A stretch of DNA of 64,000 bases. Origin: Bin87 sp965261925. GTDB taxonomy: Bacteria; Chloroflexota; Dehalococcoidia; Lucifugimonadales; UBA3495. The stretch lies in assembly GCA_965261925.1 (NCBI GenBank), contig OZ253486.1, forward strand, positions 744,001 to 808,000. The letters are read 5' to 3'. Shown piece by piece: positions 42,652-50,500 of this stretch. The notes below the pieces were generated by a model. That model made no database searches and was not told where the DNA came from. It saw nothing but the letters and a program-made list of their open reading frames with translations. Both the position numbers and the translations under genes were made by a program. Numbering within the stretch: position 1 is the first letter of the stretch; each line of letters begins with the position of its first letter.

Positions 42652-44150
42652 CCGCACACCCCCACCGTGGCCAGGCTGACCGTGAGCAGGCGGTCGTAGA
42701 TTTTCAGGTCCGGCTGGCCGGACAGGGTCAGCGCTGGGGCTTCGGGCACCTTGGGCTCGGCCAGGTCTCGCACCTCGGCGTAGTCGAAGGGCTGGCCCGC
42801 CTCCAGCAGCAGCGACAGCGCGCTGTCCACCGTGGCTTCCATGGTGGTGGCCGCCAGGTGCAGGATCCGCACGTACTCCACGTCGGCACGCTCCCCGCGC
42901 CATCCGTTGAGCGCATCGTAGGCCAGCCGAAAGTGCAAGGTGGGAAACAGCTGCTCCCGGAAGCGGTAACGGGCGAATGCTCCCGGCTTGCGCACCAGTG
43001 AGCCGATGACGTGGCGGTAATTGACGTTGGCTGCACCCTCGCCGCGCACCCGTTCCATGCGTTCCACCAGGTGGCCCTTGTAGTAGACTTCCACCCAGTC
43101 GGCGTACAAACGGATCTGCACCTCCTTGCCGATGAGGCGGGAGGGTACGCTGTAGCTATGTCCCGCTACCTGGATGGTGCTCCACTTGCGCACCTTGGAC
43201 TGGTAGTTGACGTATTCCGGCACGGGAGCTGGCGGTAGGGAGCCCAGGCAAAGCATCTCCTGCTCCAGCTTCCCCTCTACCAGACGATTGCGTCTCTCCA
43301 CCATCTCCCGTACGAAGTGGGCGTAGTCGTCGGCGGTGTGGAAATCGCGGCTGCCCCGCAGGATGAGGGCCTGGTCGATCGCGTCCTTGAGGCGGTAGTG
43401 GGCATGCTCGGCGACGCCGTTTTCATGGCTCTGGCCGCGATTGATGCGGGTGGAACGGAGACCGTAGTGGTCCAGCAGAGCGGAGTAATTGTCGTTTAGT
43501 GCACGGCCGCGGCTGCGTTTCACCTCGTGGGTGGCAGCCGAGGTATTGTCTGAGCGCACCACCTCTGGGACGCCGCCCAGGGTCCAGAGGGCATTCTGCA
43601 ATCCCTGCTGCAACGCCAGGAAGGTCTCACCGGCGGCGACCTCGGCGTAGCGCCATCCAGAGTGGCTGAGGATCAACTGGAACAGCAGGTGCGGGTAGGA
43701 CTCTCCGGCGATGGTCACCTTGAGTTCCCCGCAGTGGGTGAAGTCGAACTGGGCTTCCCGACCCGGCGGATGCTCCTGGGGGAAGTACACCTCCCGCTCC
43801 GGCCCGTGCAGCGCCCGCCAGTCCTGTAACCGTCGTTGCAGCGTCCTGAGTTGGGAGGCGCTGAACCGACCGGGATGCTGCTCGGCCAACCAGTCAATAA
43901 TTGTCGTTGCCCTCAGCCTGCCGGTCGGATCATTCCGTAGCAGCGGCTCGATCGCATCCTCCCACACCCCGTCGAAGGGATCGGGCCGAGTGCGCCACCA
44001 GTGCTCCGGTTTCGTCGCCGACGGCAATGGACCACTCTGCCACTTGCGCGCTGAACGCACGCTCATCCCAGCCTTGGCTGCTGCCGTTTCCTGTGTTTTG
44101 CCTTCCATACGTTTCTGCCTCAGTAGCCCTACTTGTCGGTCTGTAATCAA
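42648..44150 (-). CDS. istA: IS21 transposase IstA
   Basis: The 500-residue protein has an N-terminal HTH (ETAAAKAGMSVRSARKWQSG), an rve/DDE integrase domain with REAQFDFTHCGELKVTIAGE (D), VPEVVRSDNTSAATHEVKRS (D) and GQSHENGVAEHAHYRLKDAI (E) and the C-terminal IstA domain. All key residues are present, so the element could be mobile. ATG 44150 is used. Confidence 0.95.
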   Translation of the reverse strand: MITDRQVGLLRQKRMEGKTQETAAAKAGMSVRSARKWQSGPLPSATKPEHWWRTRPDPFDGVWEDAIEPLLRNDPTGRLRATTIIDWLAEQHPGRFSASQLRTLQRRLQDWRALHGPEREVYFPQEHPPGREAQFDFTHCGELKVTIAGESYPHLLFQLILSHSGWRYAEVAAGETFLALQQGLQNALWTLGGVPEVVRSDNTSAATHEVKRSRGRALNDNYSALLDHYGLRSTRINRGQSHENGVAEHAHYRLKDAIDQALILRGSRDFHTADDYAHFVREMVERRNRLVEGKLEQEMLCLGSLPPAPVPEYVNYQSKVRKWSTIQVAGHSYSVPSRLIGKEVQIRLYADWVEVYYKGHLVERMERVRGEGAANVNYRHVIGSLVRKPGAFARYRFREQLFPTLHFRLAYDALNGWRGERADVEYVRILHLAATTMEATVDSALSLLLEAGQPFDYAEVRDLAEPKVPEAPALTLSGQPDLKIYDRLLTVSLATVGVCG

Positions 44151-44235
44151 CGGTACCTCCGTACCGAATGATTACCCCATATCGACCGGCAAAAATGGTC
44201 GACGCTACCGGCAGGATCAATTGTCGTTAATCACT

Positions 44236-45025
44236 GGCCGACAAAGTGGTGGAGTTGGGGTTGGTGGAGAGCCTGTCGTACGAGACAGTGCGCCTCAAGC
44301 TCAAAAAAACGTCCTCAAACCGTGGCGGAAGCAGCAGTGGTGCATCCCCAAGGTAGGCGGGGAGTTCGTGGCCGCCATGGAGGACGTGCTGGACCGGTAT
44401 GCCGAACCCTACGACCCTGACCGCCCGGTCGTGTGCTTTGACGAGACCTCCACCCAACTGTTGGCCGACACCAGGCCACCCATTCCGGCCCAGCCGGGAC
44501 GCCCGCGACGCCAGGATTACGAGTATCGCAGGATTACGAGTATCGTCGGGCGGGCACCCGCAACCTGTTCCTGACCTGTGAGCCTTTGGCGGGCTGGCGC
44601 CACGTGGCGATTACGGAGCGCCGCACCATGCAGGACTTCGCCCATCAAATGCAGTGGCTGGTGGATGTGGCCTATCCCAGTGCCCCAGTGGTCCGCGTGG
44701 CCCTCGACAATCTCAACACCCACCGCATGGCCTCCCTCTACGAGACCTTCCCAGCCGCCGAGGCGCGGCGCATCGTCAAACGCCTCGAGTTTCACCACAC
44801 CCCCAAACACGCCAGTTGGCTGAACATGGCCGAGATTGAGTTCAGCGTGTTGACCCGAGCCTGTCTGCAAGGCGCAATCCCGACGAACCCGGCTTGCAAC
44901 GAGCAATCAACGCCTATGAAGCCGAACGCAACGCGGCCGGGGCCACCATCAATTGGAGCTTCAGCACCCAGGATGCCCGAACCAAACTGCATCGCCTCTA
45001 TCCCTCCAATTCCAAGATTGACTGA
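44236..45025 (+). pseudogene. IS630-family transposase, 5'-truncated and frameshifted
   Basis: The gene begins mid-protein at the IS21 border (ADKVVELGLVESLSYETVRL). Frame changes occur at the A7 run near 44301, at the 17-bp duplication 44512-44545 and near 44873. Joined, the pieces read VLKPWRKQQWCIPKVGGEFV, RPVVCFDETSTQLLADTRPP (D-E), PSAPVVRVALDNLNTHRMAS (second Asp), TPKHASWLNMAEIEFSVLTR (Glu) and RNPDEPGLQRAINAYEAERN, ending SNSKID-stop. Confidence 0.88.
44512..44545. repeat. Tandem 17-bp duplication (inactivating)
   Basis: caggattacgagtatcg stands twice in direct succession at 44512-44528 and 44529-44545, shifting the IS630 frame by 17 bases. Confidence 0.95.
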
Positions 45026-45143
45026 GTAGTAGTTGGACCGCGTTGATCCCGATTATCATGATCTTGTTCGCGACCGTTTCCTCAACCAACATAGCCCCGG
45101 TGGCTTAGTGGAGCGCGCATCGGCACAGGTTACAGCCCCTGTT

Positions 45144-46706
45144 CGGCGAAAATGTCACCTGTCTATTCAGGGATCGTACCAGATGTAGATGCCGGTAGGG
45201 TTGCCGGCACCCGCCGCGTCGGCGGGCTTTCGGCATCGATGTACCGCCTCACGGTATCTCGGTGGAGACCCAACTCTCTTGCCATATTGCGAATGGACAT
45301 GCCGTCGAGCTCGGCCTTCTGCACCGCGTCCTATCAGGCCTTCTGCAGAAACGTCGGCCTTCTAGATGCAACGGCCACCGTGATGGAGACCACGTCTTCA
45401 TCGTTGATGACGGAGTCAGCGCCATGTTCTGCAGCTGCCATCGCCAGTGGATCATGAGCCGTTTCCTGCGGTCCACAGTGGCCTTAGAGGTCCGGAGACT
45501 GGATGGCATCCCCTGAGGAAGGCTTGATGCCGTTACGCAGTGATCCAGGGCTGGGCGGCGCCTCCTGGGTGGCAGTGATGCGTCCCTCATGCTGTAACGA
45601 CAGCCGGCCGTCCAGTCCTTGCAACACCAACACAACTGCTCCTGCGTAGGAACGGCGGCGCAGATCGGGTAGCAACTGCAGGGTGTGCCTCTGGAACTTC
45701 ACGGTGTTGTCCCTGGCCACTCTCCGACGGTGCTTGAAACACAGGACCTGCCCCAGGTGCAGATCTGATGGCAAAGGTCGGAATGCGGGATCAGCACACT
45801 GGGCGGGAACTTGGAAACGCCGGTTGAACCGGGGCAGGAACTGCTGCAACACGGCCTTGGCCTGCTCCATGGCGGTTGCGCCTGCCAGCCGGAGTTCCGT
45901 GATCAACCGGTCCTGGAAGGTTCCCGCCATACGTTCCACCCGTCCTTTGGCCTGAGGAGACAGGGCGAAAATCATCTGGATGCCCAGTTCTTCCATGGCC
46001 CGTTGGAACTGGGTGGGCATCCTAGTGGACTGATATTCCGAGCGGTGCTTGAAGACCGCGTGCCGGTCGGTGTACAGGGCGAGGGGAATGCCGCGGCGCC
46101 GGAGCAGGCCCTGCATCAGCAGGCAGTAGTTGAGGCTGTCTTCATGCTCGCAAAACGAGGCGTTGACCACCGAGCCGGTGGCGTCGTCCACCGCCAGCAG
46201 CAACGTGAACGGTGGGTTGTTGCCTCCCAACCACCGGTGATGACTGCCATCCAGCTGGATCAGCATACTTTTCCTCGGCATACGCTGGCGACGGATCCGG
46301 TGTTTGGGTGGACGGCGACGGCGCGGACTGCTCAGTCCGGCGTCTAGCAGGATGCGTCGCAGGGTGGTTCGGCCGACGTGGATGCCTTTCCGCTCGCTCA
46401 GCAGTTCGCTCAGATGGGTATGGTTGGCTCCCTGGTATCGAGTACCAGCCAGATGCACAATGTCGGCGATCACTGTGGTAGGTGTCACGTTGGCTGGCTT
46501 GCGGCCACGATGGCCATGAGCGAGGGAAGCTGCACCTCGATCCCGGTAATCTGTCAGCATGCGTCGTGCGTGTCGGATACTCACTCCCATCAACTCGGCC
46601 CCCTGATCCAACGTAATTTGCTCTGCCAGCAGGCTGTTCAAAACCTGGATTCTTGCTTGTTCTCTTCAAGTCAATGTCACGTTCTCCATAACGTGACATT
46701 TTCGCT
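45144..46706 (-). mobile_element. ISNCY-like insertion sequence
   Basis: The inverted ends cggcgaaaatgtcac (45144-45158) and gtgacattttcgctg (46693-46707) enclose a transposase gene on the minus strand. Sequence beyond the right end (ccaattagc) matches the TAACTGGCCAG seen with other copies in this window. Confidence 0.8.
45484..46689 (-). pseudogene. ISNCY-like transposase (rve integrase type) with TGA at codon 8
   Basis: From ATG 46689 the frame reads MENVTLT, then TGA, then REQARIQVLNSLLAEQITLD; the related fragment at 5685 has a sense codon there. After it the protein is complete: HTH (QGAELMGVSIRHARRMLTDY), KSMLIQLDGSHHRWLGGNNP (D), LALYTDRHAVFKHRSEYQST (D) and SPQAKGRVERMAGTFQDRL (E). 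Translation from TTG 46641 would give a nearly full-length product, so activity is not excluded. Confidence 0.82.
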
Positions 46707-46796
46707 GGCCAATTAGCGCGGACTTTTACGCCGGACATCGACGGCCGAAAACCGACGATCAAGCCACCCACCTGGCCCACGTTACCGCCGCCTTTT

Positions 46797-47116
46797 ACAA
46801 ACAGAACCAGCGGCAGGCGATATTTGCAGAGATGGACAAGCACAGCCGGCGAAAGGACGCGATGTTGTACAGCGAACAGATCGGCAACGCCCTTACCATC
46901 ACCTCAGGATGGATCGCTGGTCGGCGGAAGTCGGGACAGTAGTATTCTTCCAGCGGCTCCACCAGCTTGGCGAAGTCCAGTCGCTCGTCAATCCGAATCA
47001 GCAGGTGGTTGGGGTCGATAAAACCCCGCAAATGCCTGCTGGTGAAACTGCCTGCTGGTGAATCGGAACGGCGGGAATCGCGGCGGCACCGGTCTGGAGG
47101 TTCGATCATCGACATC
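46797..47116 (-). pseudogene. IS1182-family transposase, N-terminal fragment
   Basis: The frame reads MSMIEPPDRCRRDSRRSDSP, ... HLRGFIDPNHLLIRIDERLD, FAKLVEPLEEYYCPDFRRPA and IHPEVMVRALPICSLYNIAS, ending NIACRWFCL-stop. This is the first 105 or so residues of an IS1182 transposase. A near-perfect 16-bp tandem duplication lies at 47033-47064 within it. Confidence 0.82.
47033..47064. repeat. Tandem 16-bp duplication (one mismatch)
   Basis: tgcctgctggtgaaac is followed by tgcctgctggtgaatc inside the IS1182 fragment. Confidence 0.85.
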
Positions 47117-47572
47117 CTCGGCCATGACGGACTATCCCGGCATTGCAGCCGAAGACCGTGCTGGGACCGGCTTCGGCGCCGACTTTCTCAACAGACCGTT
47201 TACTCCGCCCTGGGCATCTCCCCCCGACGGCCTGGCGGTCACCATAGCGGAGGACGGGACAGCTCTCAAACGCCATAATCTGGCGAAACGCACCACCGTC
47301 GCGCGATGCTGTTTACCCAGGCGTAAGGCGCGCGATACCCACGGTGATCTTCAATGTCGCGTCGCTTTCCGAAAGGCCCGGGCCGAGGGTGTCTCTGCTG
47401 CCGTGGTTCGCCGTAGTGTACGAGCGATATCCCGGCCTCGTGGATGGAGCGCTCGATTAGTCATCGAGGCGGAGTGTGCTTGCCCACACGTCGCCGGCTC
47501 CGCGCCACAATCCCGCCGGATCGTTACTGGGCCGGCCTTTTGGCCTGCGAACACAGCTGCCTTCCCCTGCTG
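47117..47572. other. Non-coding or decayed DNA downstream of the LRR-protease gene
   Basis: Frames on both strands are open by composition but none resembles protein. It may contain further transposon debris (for example FLNRPFTPPW on the + strand). No terminator is evident for the leftward giant gene. Confidence 0.45.
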
Positions 47573-50500
47573 TTACTGGCAATCTACCAAGCCCAAACTG
47601 GACAGATCGTTGTCATTGATGACATGCAGAGCCGGGGGAATACACCCTGTGATCGTGTTTCCGGAGAGGCGCAGAACATCCAGGTTGGTTAGGTTGGCCA
47701 ACTCTGCCGGGATGGTACTTACCAGCGTGTTGGAATCGAGGACCAGTTCCTCCAGGTTGGTGAGCTGTCCCAACTCGGTGGGGATGCCGCCGGTCAGCTG
47801 GTTGGAGTTGAGGTGCAGGATCCGCAGATTGGCAAGGCCGCCCAGCTCGGTTGGGATCGGGTCGGCGAGCGCGTTGTTGTTCAGACGCAGGCTCTCCAGG
47901 AGGCTGAGGTCGCCCAGGTCGGTTGGTATCGCCTGGGCCAACTGATTGTGGCTCAGGTCCAGATCCGTGAGGGCTGCCAGGTCACCCAATTCCGCCGGGA
48001 TCGCGCCGGTGAGCCCGTTGTTGTTGAGGAGTAGCTCCTCCAGGTTGGCGAGATCGCCCAGCGCAGTGGGGATGGCGCCGTCCAAGGAGTTGCTGCCGAG
48101 ATTCAGCTCGGTGAGGCTGACCAGGTCACCCAACTCGGCGGGTATGGCTCCGGACAGTTGGTTGTTCTCCAGGCGCAGTTCATCCAGGACCGACTGGTCG
48201 CCCAGCGAGCCGAGCTCCGCGGGTATCGACCCGTCCAGATCGTTGTCATGGAGATAGAGGCGCTCCAGGTTGTACAGATCGCCCAGGGAAGCGGGTATGG
48301 ACCCGTCCAGCTGATTTTCGTGCAGGTAAAGCCGTTCCAGGCTGTACAGGTCGCCGAGTTCGGTGGGGATTGCGCCGGTGAGCATATTTTCGTTGAGGCG
48401 CAGATCCTCGAGGTTGCCCAGGTCGCCAAGTTCAGTGGGGATAGCGTCGGTGAACTGATTGTCGTCCAGGTACAGGCGTTCCAGGTTGTGCAAGTCGCCC
48501 AACTCGGCGGGCAATTCTCCGGTCAGGTCGTTGTCACTCCAATCAAGCCGGTAGAGAGTGTCCAGGAGCTCGATATCTTTCGATATCTGCCCGGTGAATT
48601 GGTTGTTGCTCAGGTCGAGACGCAACACCCTGGTCAAACGGTAAACCGATGTGGGCATGTCCCCTTTAAAATTGTTATAGCTCAGGTCGACGTGCCTCAG
48701 TACGGCCCGCGCGTTGAAATTCTGGAAAAGGTCATTCAGCGTGTCGGAATCGTCGCCGCCCAGGTTATTCCTTCCCAGGTCCAGAAATCTCAGACCGGCG
48801 AAGTTCTGAACACTCTCGGGGATACCTCCGGTCAGATCGTTGCCACTCAGATCCATAAGGTCAAGGTTTCTCAATTCCCAAAAATCGTCCGGGATACTCC
48901 CGGACAGGAAATTCCCGCCAAGGTCCAGGTGCTCCAGGTTGTCCAATTCGCCCAAAGCATCCGGTATCTCGCCGGTCAACTGGTTGCCACGCAATGACAG
49001 GCTCCTCAAGTCGGTCAGGGTTCCCAATTCTTGCGGGATCCCCCCGGACAATTCATTGCTGTAAAGCGCCAGGGTTTCCAGTTCCTCCAGCATTCCCAAC
49101 CCTGCCGGTATCGGCCCGGTCAGCTCGTTCTCATTGAGCGCCAATCCGTTCAGCTCGGTTAACGACTCGAACTCCGTAGGTATGGTTCCGGTCAAGTCGT
49201 TCTCGCTGAGATCCATCCAATTCAATTGGGAAAGTTTGCCTAGCGATGCCGGGATCGAGCCGGTCAACTCGTTGTTGCGGAGGTCAAGAGCATATAAGTC
49301 CGTCAGGTCGCCCAGAGATTCCGGTATTTCGCCGTTGAGTTCATTGAAAGCGAGGTGAAGCCACCTCAGTTTTTCCAATTCGTCCAGGGAGGTTGGGATC
49401 TCGCCGCGCATGTCGTTATTCGACAAGGTCAGGGCGGTGACTCGGCGATTGGAATTGGTATAAACCCCGTACCAAGTGTCTATACGGAACGACTTCATCT
49501 GGTCGTCCTGGGCGAGCCAAAACCGGTTGGAGAGCCAGTTCGGTCCGTCTGTACCGTTGTAGAGTTCCACCAAAACGGGGCGATCTATAGAGAGGGCGAA
49601 GAGGTCAGGGGAAACGAGATCCTCGGGATGAGGTACATCCAGTTCGTTTCGAATTCTGATAAAAATGTTGGCCTTAACCGCGTTATCCGGACTCGGGTTC
49701 ACCACGGTAAACGTGAAGACAGGGACAGTCGTGTTGGAAATTACATAGCTGTGAGTGTCACGTGTAGAAAACCAGGCATGCAGGGCCTCATCAGGCCCAA
49801 TGGTATTCATCGCGTTGAAGTCATCGCGGCTGACCTGGTCAGCGTAAGCCATCATCGAAACAATCAGCTCACCCGTCACGGGCACCACGACCAACTCAGT
49901 AACCGCAGAGTTCGGCATACTCCCCAATGTTGGGCCAACCTCGACCGAGTAAGCGCCTGTGCTGGGAATACTGAACGGAGTGGGTTGGACAGGGTCATTG
50001 AACGGCGGCAAACTCAGGCGGTATACAAAGGGCTCACCTTCCGGCACATTTGTGGGCAGGACTATCAATGGAGGATCGAGGACGTTGCTACTGCCATGAC
50101 GTAGATCAAACAGCTTCCCGTGAGAGGTTTCGTACAACAATGATAGTTGCGTTCTGAATTGTGTGGCGTATTGATAGTATGTAATTGCCGTTTCAATATT
50201 GTCTGACCGATCCTCTTCCCCTTGATCCAGGTGGTTGCCAAAATCACAGTCCGATGCCGCGATCACGTTGTTCAGATTGTGACTACCCGTTTTATCTTGG
50301 ACGCCAAGCTCGCCGCTTCGGTCATTGAGGAGAGCTCTGACATTAGAGTGAAAAATATTGCATTTATCGAACAAGAACTTGAAAAACAACCTTCTTTCGT
50401 ACGCGTTTTTGCGCTTATCGTTCGACTCGGGTAGGCTATCAAGGCCGACCTCCATGATGCGGGCGCCCGTCGTAAAATAATCTACGAAAACCGCTTCCAA

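Larger units (their letters stand above)
41832..44235 (-). mobile_element. Intact IS21-family element
   Basis: Both ends carry TGTGATGAACGACAATAAGT-like sequence (right end AGTGATTAACGACAAT) followed by two TGCCGGT repeats, the multiple terminal repeats typical of IS21. Both istA and istB are complete. It truncates a surface-protein gene on one side and an IS630 on the other. Confidence 0.9.

Noticed and set aside
46666..46670. In-frame TGA of the ISNCY transposase as another selenocysteine codon
   Set aside because: The related copy has a Gln/Asn-type residue there, not Cys, and there is no CxxC context; a nonsense change near the start is simpler.
47058..47945. 295-codon + frame overlapping the end of the LRR gene
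   Set aside because: Its C-terminal half is antisense of the leucine-rich repeats, giving repeated SRL/SVGI words; no independent support.
48158..48997. 279-codon + frame with repeated VQ-LQ words
   Set aside because: It is the periodic shadow of the LRR repeats on the other strand.
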